Origin: Engelhardtia mirabilis | Lineage (GTDB): Bacteria; Planctomycetota; UBA1135; GCA-002686595 | NCBI GenBank assembly: GCA_007751255.1 | Contig: CP036296.1 | Location: forward strand, 5,642,001-5,706,000 | Reading direction: 5' to 3' | Length of the DNA stretch: 64,000 nucleotides | Shown: in pieces, positions 30,564 through 39,841 of the stretch | Layout: each line of letters begins with the position of its first letter | How positions within the stretch are numbered: the first letter of the stretch is position 1 | Program-made: the position numbers and the translations under genes | Notes under the pieces: generated by a model | Told to the model about the DNA's origin: nothing | The model's database searches: none | The model's input: the letters and a program-made list of their open reading frames with translations, nothing else

Positions 30564-32337
30564 CCATCGTCGCTTCACGTACGTGCAGGACCCGGTAGTT
30601 AGCGACCAGCTCCTGCGCCAGCTTCTCACCGGATAGCCCCCACTCGAAACCAACACTCTGCATGGCTCGAATGAGATGCACCGGGAGCTGTCCCGAAACG
30701 AGTTGTGCCCGCACGTGGTAGGGGCCGGCACCCTGAAGCATCTCGGCCGGCACCGAGTAACGCGCTACGCGATAGCCGCCGATCTCGATATTCCGCTTCT
30801 GAATGCGGACACCGGGGACGCCACCCATGAGCATCGACGGCGTGGGCGACGGACGCACGAAAACGAGCGGGTCGAAGGAGTAGTTCGCGGGCACGATCTG
30901 CTCGCGCTCACTCCCGTGCAGGTTTCGAACGACGAAGGGCGACCTGAGGTTGAACAACTGCTCATCGCGCTCCATGTGTCCCGCCTGCACCCAGGCGGAG
31001 TGCCGATCGCGCAGGTCCCCGTCGGGGTCCAAATCGCCTGATCGAAAGACCACTTCCCCATCGGCATTGGTAACGACGATCTGGAGGAAGACCAGGCGCT
31101 CCGCAATGAGGCCCGTCGGCGCGCTGTGACCATCGCTCGCGTTCTCTACACGGAGTTCGAAGGCCAGACCATCACCCGCCCCCAGATCGCGGATCTCGCC
31201 GAGCCGGTAGCCGTTGCGCAAAAGCGTCGTGCCCCGCTCATAGGCCTCTCGGCGAAGCCCGAGTTGAGTCTCGAGAACTTCGCGCGCGTCGTAGCGCTCG
31301 TCGGCCGATGCCCAGCGCTCGGGGAACTCGCTGTCGTCGGGCCAAGCATCTTCGAACTCGTCTGTCCCCCAGCCCGCGGCATAGTCGAACTGAAGCCACT
31401 CCTGCGGGCTCGCCAGGGCCGCTGCCTCGGGATTGTGGGGGAAGATCCCCGGATGCACGAGCGGAGCGTCGGGACCGGCAAACATGTGATTGGTCCGGCG
31501 CGCCGGCGCCGTCGGCTGATCGCCGATGATCGCTGCTGGCTGATCCTCATAGCGGGAGGGAACGCCGGGAATGGGCCCCATGTGGCAATCCTGGCAACTC
31601 TCTCCTCGCTCGGCCGCCGGCGACTGCTTGTACTCGCTGAAGGCATCCTCGAGTCGGAAGCCGTCGACCAGGCGGACGTCGTGGCAACGGCCGCAAAAGG
31701 CGGAGCGCTGGATCTGTGGCATCTGACGCGCCTCAGCGTGGATTCTCCTTCCCGGTGAGTCCGAATCGGTCACGACCCGTCGATAGGTAGCCGGGTCTCC
31801 TAGCACTCGACGTAGTTCATCGTCGGCTCGAGGTCCGTAGATCGGCTCGAAGATGTCGCCGGACTCGAGCGCGAAGCGCCCCGAGTTCTTGCCGTAGGAC
31901 GTCGATACCCGGTGACAGACCACACAGGTGATGCCCTCGACCGCGACCTCAGAACGCGCGGCGTTGCTGGCCGCAATCGGCTCCCCCAAGGTCATCCCTA
32001 CCTGCGTATGACAACGGACGCAGAAGTCGCCCAGGGTCCCGTTGGTCGCATTGACCAGCAATGCCTGATAGGCGTTGTAAGTGGGACTGATCTGCGCGTA
32101 GGCGTGCGGCGACGCCGACCACTCGCGGTAGTGGCGCTCGTGACAGGTCGCGCATTGCCGAGCGGACGGGAATGGATCTCGCTCCAGGAGCTCGGCATGG
32201 GAGCGCTCCGCCAGATCAGACCCCGCCTCCGCGGCAGGGGCGGTCTGGACTGGACCGCGCGGAACGACCAGGCACGACGCCAGGGTGAGGACGAGGGCGA
32301 GTAGCACCCTGGGATGCGGCTGGGTTCGCGAATCCAT
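30553..32337 (-). CDS. Pentahaem c-type cytochrome lipoprotein
   Basis: 594 residues. Signal peptide with lipobox (LASC, Cys22), so probably membrane-anchored by lipid. Five CxxCH haem sites: CATCH 62-66, CVRCH 106-110, CVVCH 138-142, CGRCH 215-219, CQDCH 248-252. Spacing and the HxxYxxWSASPHA phrase after the first site are like the cytochrome c554/OTR superfamily. The last 340 residues have no haem sites and are beta-rich, maybe a partner-binding domain. It sits 25 bp after the decahaem gene and overlaps the barrel gene. Expected role: electron transfer at the outer envelope. Confidence 0.88.
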   Translation of the reverse strand: MDSRTQPHPRVLLALVLTLASCLVVPRGPVQTAPAAEAGSDLAERSHAELLERDPFPSARQCATCHERHYREWSASPHAYAQISPTYNAYQALLVNATNGTLGDFCVRCHTQVGMTLGEPIAASNAARSEVAVEGITCVVCHRVSTSYGKNSGRFALESGDIFEPIYGPRADDELRRVLGDPATYRRVVTDSDSPGRRIHAEARQMPQIQRSAFCGRCHDVRLVDGFRLEDAFSEYKQSPAAERGESCQDCHMGPIPGVPSRYEDQPAAIIGDQPTAPARRTNHMFAGPDAPLVHPGIFPHNPEAAALASPQEWLQFDYAAGWGTDEFEDAWPDDSEFPERWASADERYDAREVLETQLGLRREAYERGTTLLRNGYRLGEIRDLGAGDGLAFELRVENASDGHSAPTGLIAERLVFLQIVVTNADGEVVFRSGDLDPDGDLRDRHSAWVQAGHMERDEQLFNLRSPFVVRNLHGSEREQIVPANYSFDPLVFVRPSPTPSMLMGGVPGVRIQKRNIEIGGYRVARYSVPAEMLQGAGPYHVRAQLVSGQLPVHLIRAMQSVGFEWGLSGEKLAQELVANYRVLHVREATMDGR

Positions 32338-32362
32338 CTGGTCCGGTAGAGGTTGTCACGCG

Positions 32363-34102
32363 CTATCGCGGCGATTCGTCCAACGCCGCGTCTTGCCGCT
32401 CGATCAGCAGTGGCGACGGCCGCGAGACGGCCGGGCTCGGGTGAACGTGGTAGTCGTGGCAGGTCAGGCAACGATCCGATGCACCGCCGCTCGAGTGACA
32501 CGACGCGCAGGCTTCACGGGTCAGCGGTGCGAAGCTCGACGCGCTGGCAACTCCCGGCCCTTGGCTCCCGATGCCCGCCGGTTGATGGCAGACGTGGCAG
32601 CCCGTTTCATCCAGGAGCGGGAAGTGGGTGGCGTGCGAGAAATGAGTCAATCCCGGCGTCGCCTCGAGCCGCGTCCAACGCAGGGCCCAACCACCGGACG
32701 GCTCCTGAACTCGAGCGTGGCAGCGCGCGCACTGCCCGGGCGCCTTGGGATCGCGAAGCAGCGTGGCAAGCTCGCCCAGGCCATCAGACCGCCCCTCGCC
32801 CTGGGCTTCGCCAACCAGGTCCGACCAGGCACGTATGAACGGATCAGCGTGCCCGACCGGCCGATAGCGCAGGGTGAAGTCCAGATCCTGTCGATACCAA
32901 CCGCCTCCCTCGACCCAGCCCTCGCGGCCGACGTCGCCGTCGACCGTGGCCGCGCTGACCGCGACGGAGGACTCGCTCGGGAGCCACGCGTCGAGGGCCC
33001 CCCGCAGGACCTCCGCCGGCAACCCGCCGGCCAAGGCCGAGGCTTCGTCATCGGTGAGCTCCCGATCGACCAGGCGCGACGCAGCACGCACGAGTGAGCG
33101 CTGGCCCTGCTCCGACAGATCTCTGTAGTAGCTCCGTATGCCTGCAGCCCACTGGCCCACCGCCTCGAGCTGCGACTCCGTCGCTCCATAGAGGTCGAGT
33201 AGATCGACGTCGGCCGGCGGCGACAGTTCCGGCGCCAACGCGGTCAGGAAGGACGTCATGGCGGTCTCGACTTCCGCTGAATCCGCCGCCCAACGGCCGA
33301 CATCTAGCCCCTCATCCTCGAGAGTGACGAGGTCGAGTGCGGGCAGCGAGAACAGACTCAGGCCCGAGCCTTCGACCTGCGCCGCGCCCCGCAGCTCGTC
33401 GTCGTGGCAGGCGGCACAGGCGACCGAGTAGGAGATCACGCCTATGTGTCCCCCACGGGCGTCGGGCTCGTGGCAGTCCGTGCAAGACGCGGGCGCCGCC
33501 TCCGCCGCCGCGCCGGCGAAGTGTTCGACGAAGTGAGAGCGGTGGTCGAACAGGATCGCCCGGTGGCTCGGGTCGGGCAGCTCGCCGAACTCAGGGTGAC
33601 CCTGCCCGAAACCCCGGAATTCGTCCGTGTGACAGGTCTGGCACTGGCTGTTGCCCAACTCGGTCAGCGAGCGACTCCGCCCCTGATGCTCTCGGTGGCA
33701 ACTCGCGCAGGCCAGCGAGCCGCCGGCATCGAACGGAACCGAGAATGGCCCGCGAGCCGCGCCGGTCGACGGGTCCAGCTGCACAGCTCCGCCATGGGCC
33801 GCGAGTGGCCTGTCGCCGAGATTCGAATGGCAGAGCAGGCACTTGGCGCTCTGCTCCGTCCGCAGGTCGTCGGAGACCACCCCGTGCAGGGGGCCCGCCA
33901 CGGCAACCGGCGAGGCAGCGTGGCAAACCCCGCAATCCTCGCCCAGGGCGGCGTGATTCGAGCTCAGTGGCCCCGGGAGGACCAGCACCTTCCCTGGTGG
34001 GCTGCCCATGATCCCCAGCACGACCACCGCAGTAGCGACCGACGCTCCGACCGCCAGGAGACGCGCGCGGGCAGGCTCCATCAAGAGCTCGCGCCCGCTC
34101 AA
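32363..34102 (-). CDS. Decahaem c-type cytochrome
   Basis: 579 residues from TTG 34102, whose stop-start overlap (TTGA) and strong Shine-Dalgarno support it over ATG 34081. An N-terminal membrane anchor (about residues 13-33) precedes six CxxCH sites (57-61, 88-92, 132-136, 154-158, 207-211, 229-233), a haem-free helical segment of about 220 residues, and four more sites (458-462, 502-506, 532-536, 545-549). Two haem clusters separated by a spacer suggest two electron-wire modules. Many extra His residues (HREH, DHRSHFVEHF, HFSHATHF) can be distal ligands. Periplasmic side, anchored to the inner membrane. Confidence 0.9.
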   Translation of the reverse strand: MSGRELLMEPARARLLAVGASVATAVVVLGIMGSPPGKVLVLPGPLSSNHAALGEDCGVCHAASPVAVAGPLHGVVSDDLRTEQSAKCLLCHSNLGDRPLAAHGGAVQLDPSTGAARGPFSVPFDAGGSLACASCHREHQGRSRSLTELGNSQCQTCHTDEFRGFGQGHPEFGELPDPSHRAILFDHRSHFVEHFAGAAAEAAPASCTDCHEPDARGGHIGVISYSVACAACHDDELRGAAQVEGSGLSLFSLPALDLVTLEDEGLDVGRWAADSAEVETAMTSFLTALAPELSPPADVDLLDLYGATESQLEAVGQWAAGIRSYYRDLSEQGQRSLVRAASRLVDRELTDDEASALAGGLPAEVLRGALDAWLPSESSVAVSAATVDGDVGREGWVEGGGWYRQDLDFTLRYRPVGHADPFIRAWSDLVGEAQGEGRSDGLGELATLLRDPKAPGQCARCHARVQEPSGGWALRWTRLEATPGLTHFSHATHFPLLDETGCHVCHQPAGIGSQGPGVASASSFAPLTREACASCHSSGGASDRCLTCHDYHVHPSPAVSRPSPLLIERQDAALDESPR

Positions 34103-34659
34103 CTCTCCCTCCCGAGGACCACGTAGGCGAGAAGTCCGTGAGCGCTCAGCACGACGCCGTGGACCACCCCCAGGGCCAGGAGCCCGAAGGACAGGCCCAA
34201 GTGCCCGATGTGCCAGCGTCGCAGGCTCTCACGGCTCCCGCCGTCACGAACCCCGAGGGTCAGGGTCCAACCGACAATCAGGCTGAGTACGAGTGCTGCG
34301 ACGCCTGCGGCCAATGCCATACCGAGCGGCCCGCTCGGCGCTCGGCTGTCCATGTGGACCAGCAACAACGCCAGGCCGAAGACCGTCCATACGGCCTGTG
34401 TGCCGAAGCGCTGGCGGAGCGCGTCCTCGTCGGGGTTGCGTGCAGTCCAGCCCAGCGCCAGCAGGCCGAAGCACAGCACGGCGAGCCAGCCTGTCGGGAA
34501 GGCCAAGGACTGCAGCGCCGACTCGGCGTAGCGCGCGCTCCCCACGAGCGTCAGCGTGAGCAGCGATCCCGCCACGAGCGGGCCCCATGCGCGCACTGAC
34601 GGTCGTCCGGTCCCAGCCGCCGCAGGCTCGGCCGGTGATGTCGAAGCCCCGACTCTCAC
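34099..34659 (-). CDS. Small His-rich membrane protein, possible b-type cytochrome
   Basis: 186 residues from GTG 34659 with four or five membrane helices. Histidines fall in or next to helices (VHMDS near 102, RRWHIGHLGLSF near 149-152, VVHGVV near 166, SAHGL near 172), a spacing suited to haem b or quinone-site ligation. It overlaps the tetrahaem gene by four bases and the decahaem gene by four bases, so it is made with them. Likely role: moves electrons between the membrane quinone pool and the periplasmic haem proteins. I do not recognise a named family. Confidence 0.65.
   Translation of the reverse strand: MRVGASTSPAEPAAAGTGRPSVRAWGPLVAGSLLTLTLVGSARYAESALQSLAFPTGWLAVLCFGLLALGWTARNPDEDALRQRFGTQAVWTVFGLALLLVHMDSRAPSGPLGMALAAGVAALVLSLIVGWTLTLGVRDGGSRESLRRWHIGHLGLSFGLLALGVVHGVVLSAHGLLAYVVLGRES
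34103..34113 (-). promoter_or_regulatory. Ribosome binding site for a TTG start
   Basis: GGGAGGGAGAG on the minus strand ends at the base before the TTG at 34102, giving a GGAGG core 5 bases from the start. It decides the unusual TTG start of the decahaem cytochrome, whose TTGA overlaps the previous stop. Confidence 0.7.
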
Positions 34660-35693
34660 GAGTCCGAAGCAATCGGAAGCAACGGATCGATCGCAGCCAG
34701 GCCGGTGCCGTCCTGCCCATGCTCGAACTCGAGCGCTGCCTTCCGCACGACATCAGCGGCGTGGAGGAGTGCAGGCGCGACCGCATCAGGTCCGAGATCA
34801 GAGGCCTCGAGCATCGCCGCCACGGTCGGCAACTCACTGCGCTCGGCGACAGCCGCGAGCACACCGCGCGCCGCCTCGACTGCAGCCTTCAGGGAGTCTG
34901 CACACTCGCCTTGACCGGGATCGCGAGCCAATCCGCGCAAGGCCATCTCGAGCCTCACGGCCTGACCCGCTACAAACATGACCCGACGCTGTTCGGTCGA
35001 AGCGGGGGCATTCACCCCCGCCCCTCGCACGAAGTTGTGTCGTACGGAGCCCTGACTGCCCGCCAAGAACTCCAACCCGTCCTCAATAGGATGACCGGCA
35101 GCGACGAGCTCGGAATCCGAGATCAAGTGGCAGGCGTAGCAGCGTGTTGCGAGTGACACGAACTCGGTCGGGCGGTGCATCCCGGCCTCGTCGCACAGCC
35201 GCATGCGGTCCGCGCGATGCTCAGGGGTCTCGGACTCGGCGGTGGAGTCGGTGCCACCGAAGTCATTGTGGAGTTCCACCCAACCCGCCGCGCCGCCGTG
35301 ACAGGACTCGCACGAGACCTCGGAGACCGCCTTGAATCGGCCATCCTCCTGGGCCTGCAGGGTGAAGTGGCACGACGCGCAACGCTCGTCGCTCTTGATT
35401 CGTCGCACGCCCAAAGCACTCGCAATGGCCTTCGCCTCGTCGCTTCGGGTCAACACCTTGCCGCCCGAGACATGGGCGCTTCCGAGCCAGACGGCGGTCT
35501 CGGGCTCGTGGCACTCGGCGCACTCACCCGGTCCTACGACTTGGGTTCCATCGAAATGCGCGACGTCGGGCTCGACCCGAGACGCAACACCCCCGAAGGC
35601 GTCCTGCGGAGACGAGAACGCGAGAATCGCTGCCAGCGCACCGACTGCGCTGGCAAGGAAGACGCTACTGGGGATTCGGCAGGTTCGTGACAT
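34656..35693 (-). CDS. Tetrahaem cytochrome c (c554-like)
   Basis: 345 residues from ATG 35693 (MSRTCRIPSSVFLASAVGAL), chosen for its signal peptide; the frame is open to 35795. Four CxxCH sites: CAECH 58-62, CASCH 105-109, CESCH 128-132, CYACH 185-189, in the spacing of the cytochrome c554 family. GSAHVSGGKVL after the first site and HNDFGG after the third are typical distal-ligand positions. The last 150 residues are helical and haem-free. First gene of the operon; its stop overlaps the next GTG start (GTGA). Periplasmic electron carrier; whether the donor is quinol or a nitrogen or sulfur compound cannot be told. Confidence 0.88.
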   Translation of the reverse strand: MSRTCRIPSSVFLASAVGALAAILAFSSPQDAFGGVASRVEPDVAHFDGTQVVGPGECAECHEPETAVWLGSAHVSGGKVLTRSDEAKAIASALGVRRIKSDERCASCHFTLQAQEDGRFKAVSEVSCESCHGGAAGWVELHNDFGGTDSTAESETPEHRADRMRLCDEAGMHRPTEFVSLATRCYACHLISDSELVAAGHPIEDGLEFLAGSQGSVRHNFVRGAGVNAPASTEQRRVMFVAGQAVRLEMALRGLARDPGQGECADSLKAAVEAARGVLAAVAERSELPTVAAMLEASDLGPDAVAPALLHAADVVRKAALEFEHGQDGTGLAAIDPLLPIASDS

Positions 35694-36016
35694 GACAGGA
35701 CGTGAGGCCGACGCCCAACTTCGATCGGGGAGTACGAGGGTGTCCTCGACCCTTCTAACGCTGGATTGGAGATGGCATGCCTGGATTCCGGACATTCGCC
35801 CAGGCGTTCACCCCGCCCTCATCTTTGGCGTCATCCCGACGTCACAAACCCGTAGCCGAAGGTGAACCGGAGATGATCGCTGCAAACTCGACGGAGCTTT
35901 CGTTGATCGTCCGCCGTCGACACGACTGTCTCAAAGATCCACATCGTGGGTTGGAAGTCGCGTCACCACCGAGGGTACGAACGAGGGCGTCCCCCGCCTT
36001 GGCGTAGGCGCTGCTC
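35694..36016. other. Gene-free region upstream of the cytochrome operon
   Basis: It must contain the terminator of the LemA-type gene and the promoter of the five-gene cytochrome operon. I see no strong hairpin and no convincing consensus promoter; nothing else stands out. Confidence 0.4.
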
Positions 36017-37399
36017 TCAGTTGTCTCCCAGATCGACGTCGACAGGTCTACGCTCGAAGCCTTCGACAGCCAGGAGAGGGAACGACCGCAGCCCGAGCAA
36101 CTTCGCCATGAAGGTGTCGGGGACCTGTTCCAAGCGATCGTCGTAGCTGGCGCCGATGGCGTTCACGTAGCTGCGCGCGCGCGCGATGCGGTCTTCGGTG
36201 CCGACCAGGCGACGGTGCAGGTCACTGAAGGCTTGCGCGGCTTTCAGCTCCGGATAGCGCTCGCCCACGATCTGCAACCGCGGCGCCAGGGCCCGGGGGT
36301 CGGTGCCGGCCTCGCCCTCGACCGTCGCCGCGGCCTGGGCGCGCATGGCCGCGAGCTCCGTCTGGACCTCGCGCTCGTGCCCGGCGCTGGCCTCGACCAC
36401 GGCCACCAGTCGCGGGATCAGGTCCGCTCGCCGCTGCAGTTCGACCTCGACCAGGGAACGCGCCTGGCGCACCCGCTCGCGCAGATCGATCAGCCCGTTG
36501 CGAATGGCCCAGGCCCAGGAGGCGCCGAGCCAGAACAGGCCGCTGAGGGCTCCCGCGACGATCGGGATGGTGAGTGGCGCGCTCGAGCGGTGCTGAGCGT
36601 CCTGGCCCATGAACGCCATTCCCAGCGCGACGCCGCTCACCCCGCCCAACAGGAAGACGAGCAGGCCGATGCCGAACACGCTCCAGCCCAGGCGGCCGCG
36701 GACCTGCTCCTCGCCGCCGGTCGCGATGCGGAACAGGCCCACCTCCCCGCCAGCGGCGATCTCCGGTGCGACTGCGTCCTCGCGCAGACGCGACTGGCCG
36801 ATGACGTACACCTCGTGGTGCAAGGGCAGGGCTTGCTCGCGGAAGGTCCGACGTCCGATCGAGCCGCTGACCGAGGCCGGCGGCGCCTTGCCGTGGTAGA
36901 GCGGGTCGTCGAGCCCGACCGTCTCGGCGAAGGTCGTCTCGACATGGACCGTGGCCTGCTCGGGGTCCACCTGGACGAGCCCCGACTCGTCCTGCAGCCA
37001 AAAGGGCGCGCTCTCGCCGCCTTGTGCCACCGTGTCCGTGCCGGAATAGGACTCGACCCGCGTGGTCGTGCGGCCCTTCGAATCGGTCGAGGTCACGACC
37101 CGCGTGCGGACCCAGTGCTCGGCGACGTTCCACTCGTGGAAGACGACCGGGAGGCCGCTGAGGTGGCCGTTGAACGGCCGCTCCGATTCGGCCGTGCCGT
37201 GTACCTCGACCATGCCGATGAACACGCCGGCCGCCGGAAGAGTCGGCAGGTCGTCCACCAGCCGCCGCCGGCCCAAGGCGCGCGCCAGCCAGGCCGCCGC
37301 GGCGAGGGCGAGCAGGCCAGCCAGGGCCGCGGTCGCAACCAGGACCGGCAGCGACGGCGTGGAATAGAGGATCGTCACCGGCCCCACGCTACCCCCCAT
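36017..37399 (-). CDS. GIDE-LemA fusion membrane protein
   Basis: 460 residues from ATG 37399. A first membrane helix (about residues 12-35) is followed by a GIDE-like domain (residues 50-225: FIGMVEVHGTAESERPF, GLPVVFHEW, the WVRTR strand, LPLHHEVYVIGQ), as in the MUL1-type membrane ligases but without a RING. Two membrane helices come next (about 230-300). The last 165 residues form a LemA domain (NGLIDLRERVRQARSLVEVE, RADLIPRLVAVVEA, RSYVNAIGASYDDRLEQVP). LemA proteins usually present this helical bundle on the outer face of the membrane. Exact role unknown; start uncertain by a few codons. Confidence 0.85.
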   Translation of the reverse strand: MGGSVGPVTILYSTPSLPVLVATAALAGLLALAAAAWLARALGRRRLVDDLPTLPAAGVFIGMVEVHGTAESERPFNGHLSGLPVVFHEWNVAEHWVRTRVVTSTDSKGRTTTRVESYSGTDTVAQGGESAPFWLQDESGLVQVDPEQATVHVETTFAETVGLDDPLYHGKAPPASVSGSIGRRTFREQALPLHHEVYVIGQSRLREDAVAPEIAAGGEVGLFRIATGGEEQVRGRLGWSVFGIGLLVFLLGGVSGVALGMAFMGQDAQHRSSAPLTIPIVAGALSGLFWLGASWAWAIRNGLIDLRERVRQARSLVEVELQRRADLIPRLVAVVEASAGHEREVQTELAAMRAQAAATVEGEAGTDPRALAPRLQIVGERYPELKAAQAFSDLHRRLVGTEDRIARARSYVNAIGASYDDRLEQVPDTFMAKLLGLRSFPLLAVEGFERRPVDVDLGDN

Positions 37400-37435
37400 C
37401 GGTCCCGGTGCAAGTCGCACCCCTGCCCGCGACGG

Positions 37436-39742
37436 TCAGTTCGGCACGCGACGGACCAGACGCCCCAGCGCCTGGGCCAGGTCGGCCCTGCGGAAGGGCT
37501 TCGCGACGAACTCTTGCAGGGCGTCGATCGGCTCGAAGTCCCGGTCCAGGCGGCCGCTCATCAGCAGGATCGGCAACTGGGGCGCGCGGTCGCGCAACTT
37601 GCGAATGACCTCGTCGCCGTTCATGCGCGGCATGTTGACGTCGACCACCGCGGCGGTAATGCGAGCTGCTTCGCGCTCGAAGGTCTCGAGCCCATGCACT
37701 CCGTCGATCGCCGTGACCACATCGCAACCGAAGTCACGCAGGATCGCCGACACGACCCGACGCACCACCTGCTCGTCGTCGATCACGAGCACCGTGCCAC
37801 TGAGGTTCGGGATGCCCGCGGGCTCGACCGCGCGGGCGCGTTCGAGCGCCTCGCCCGCCGGCGGGAAGCCGAAACTGAAGACCGCACCCTGGCCCGCGCG
37901 ATTGCCCACGTGCAGGAAGCCGCCGAAGCTCCTCACGGCGCCGCGCACCGCCGCCAGGCCCAGTCCGTGGCCGCGGTCCTTGGTCGTGAAGAAGGGCTCG
38001 AAGATGCGCTGCAGGACGGCCGGCTCGATGCCGGGCCCGTCGTCATCGACCACGAGGGCGACGTAGGGCGGCGCCGGATCGCCCTCCACCAGGCCCTCCA
38101 GGGTAAGCCCCGCGTCATAGTCCGGCACGAACCGGGTCCGCAGCCGCACGGTCCCGGCGCGATCGCCGATCGCCTGGGCAGCGTTCAGGACGACGTTCAT
38201 GGCGATCTGTCGGATCTGCGTCGGATCGGCCGCGATAGCGGGTAGGTCTGGCGCCAGGTCGAACTCGATCCGCACGTCCTTCGAGACTAGGGCCGCGAGC
38301 AGCTGCGAGGTCTCGCCGATGCACTCCGACAGATCGATCGACTCCAGGTCGAAGCGCCCCCGACCGGAGAAGGCCAGGAGCTGCCGCGTCAACTCCGCCG
38401 CGCGCTGGCCCCCGTGCTCGATCATCTCGACCAGACCGATGGACGGGTGGTCGGACGGTAGCTCGGCGCGCAACAGGTCCGCGGTCGTGAGCACGCCGAC
38501 CAGGATGTTGTTGAAGTCGTGGGCGACGCCGCCGGCGAGGACGGAGAGGCTCTCGAGTCGCGCGATGGACTCCAACTCCCGTTGCACCTCAACCTGCTCG
38601 CGCACCTGACGCACCTGCTCGGTGACGTCGAGCACCCCGAACACCAAGCGCTCCACCTGCCCCTCGGAGTTGATCACCGGCGCGCCATTGATCGACAGGA
38701 TGCGGCGACTCCCGTCGGCCCACTCGATTCCGTGGCGCACGTCCACGACAGGACGCCGGGTGGCCATCACGATCGCGAAGGGCAGGCGTTCGTCGGCGAT
38801 GGAACCGCCGTCGACATCGGTCGAGCGCCAATGGGGGTCGTTGTAGGCGCGCCCGACGATCGAGCTGACCTCGAGTCCCAAGATCCCCTCCGCGGCGCGG
38901 TTGGCGAAGACGATCTGTCCAGAGGGTTCCAGCACGACGATCCCCGCCACACTGGTGTTCATGACCTCGCTGAGCAGAGCGTGCTCGCGCTCGAGGGCGG
39001 CGCGCGCTTCGCGCTCCTGAGTCACGTCGTCGAAGCTGCAGATCACGTGGGAAACCTCGCCGCCCGTGTCCAGTACTGGCACGGCGTCGACGCTGAGCCA
39101 GATCCGCGGCAGCTCGCCCGGGCGATCGATTCCCATCACGACGTCGCGCACCGGTCGGCGATCGGCGATGGCCCGGGGCACGGGATGGTCACTGCTCGGG
39201 AAGTCCCGACCGTCCGCATGGAACGCGCGCCAGGCGGGATCGTGGGAGTTCGCGCCGAGCAACTGGGCCTCGCTCAGGCCGAGCAACTCGAGGGCCGCCG
39301 GATTGGCCATCAAGACCTCGGCCCCAGGCCCCTGGATCACCACGCCCTGTGTCAGTCGCGAGAGCACGTCGTGCAGCACGTCCTTGGGATCGGCACTGCT
39401 CGAGCCGCGCAGGGGGTCGGCAACCCCCACAGCACGGCCCAAGAGCAGCAGCAAGCCGTCGCCAGCGTCGGAGACCTCGAGCGTGAACTCCCGCGGCGGA
39501 CCCTCGAGCCGACAGCGAACACTGGCCACTCCGGTCCGGCGGGCCGTCTCGAGCCCCTCTGCGATGGCTCCGCGCAGGTCAACCCGCAGGACGTCGAGCA
39601 GCCGGACGCCAACACTGGGCGGATCGAGGAAGAAGCCCGCGGCCGGGCGGTCAGGGCCCGCGTGAACGAGGCGTCCACCAGCGTCGACGCCGAGGACGAG
39701 GTCGTGGTGCCTCTCCAGAGCAGTGAACAGCCCCCTCGTCAT
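37436..39742 (-). CDS. Hybrid PAS-domain sensor histidine kinase
   Basis: 768 residues, no membrane helix, so a cytoplasmic sensor. An N-terminal PAS-like region is followed by two clear PAS domains (about residues 122-245 and 258-375), each ending with a PAC-type DVT-E phrase. The HisKA motif is LAGGVAHDFNNIL with phospho-accepting H408. The ATPase domain has VLNAAQAIGDRAG (N-box), VDDDGPGIEP (G1) and GHGLGLAAVRG (G2). A C-terminal receiver carries D701 (VVDVNMP) and K748 (VAKPF). It would autophosphorylate on His and pass phosphate to its own receiver. The partner output protein is not nearby; the lone receiver at 1507-1896 is a candidate only by type. Confidence 0.93.
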   Translation of the reverse strand: MTRGLFTALERHHDLVLGVDAGGRLVHAGPDRPAAGFFLDPPSVGVRLLDVLRVDLRGAIAEGLETARRTGVASVRCRLEGPPREFTLEVSDAGDGLLLLLGRAVGVADPLRGSSSADPKDVLHDVLSRLTQGVVIQGPGAEVLMANPAALELLGLSEAQLLGANSHDPAWRAFHADGRDFPSSDHPVPRAIADRRPVRDVVMGIDRPGELPRIWLSVDAVPVLDTGGEVSHVICSFDDVTQEREARAALEREHALLSEVMNTSVAGIVVLEPSGQIVFANRAAEGILGLEVSSIVGRAYNDPHWRSTDVDGGSIADERLPFAIVMATRRPVVDVRHGIEWADGSRRILSINGAPVINSEGQVERLVFGVLDVTEQVRQVREQVEVQRELESIARLESLSVLAGGVAHDFNNILVGVLTTADLLRAELPSDHPSIGLVEMIEHGGQRAAELTRQLLAFSGRGRFDLESIDLSECIGETSQLLAALVSKDVRIEFDLAPDLPAIAADPTQIRQIAMNVVLNAAQAIGDRAGTVRLRTRFVPDYDAGLTLEGLVEGDPAPPYVALVVDDDGPGIEPAVLQRIFEPFFTTKDRGHGLGLAAVRGAVRSFGGFLHVGNRAGQGAVFSFGFPPAGEALERARAVEPAGIPNLSGTVLVIDDEQVVRRVVSAILRDFGCDVVTAIDGVHGLETFEREAARITAAVVDVNMPRMNGDEVIRKLRDRAPQLPILLMSGRLDRDFEPIDALQEFVAKPFRRADLAQALGRLVRRVPN

Positions 39743-39752
39743 GTCGGCACTC

Positions 39753-39841
39753 TAGTGTCCTGGATCCGCGCCCAGCACGCCCAAACGGCGACCTACGGCC
39801 GCCTCTCGCTCGCTGACGGGACCTTGCAGAATGACCCGCCC
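39753..39841. repeat. Solo end or relic of the MITE family
   Basis: TAGTGTCCTGGATC at 39753 repeats exactly the outer 14 bases of the MITE that starts 89 bp later at 39842. No matching right end is found before 39841. It is probably a deleted copy, or a second insertion that lost its other end. It lies only 11 bp from the kinase start. Confidence 0.6.
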
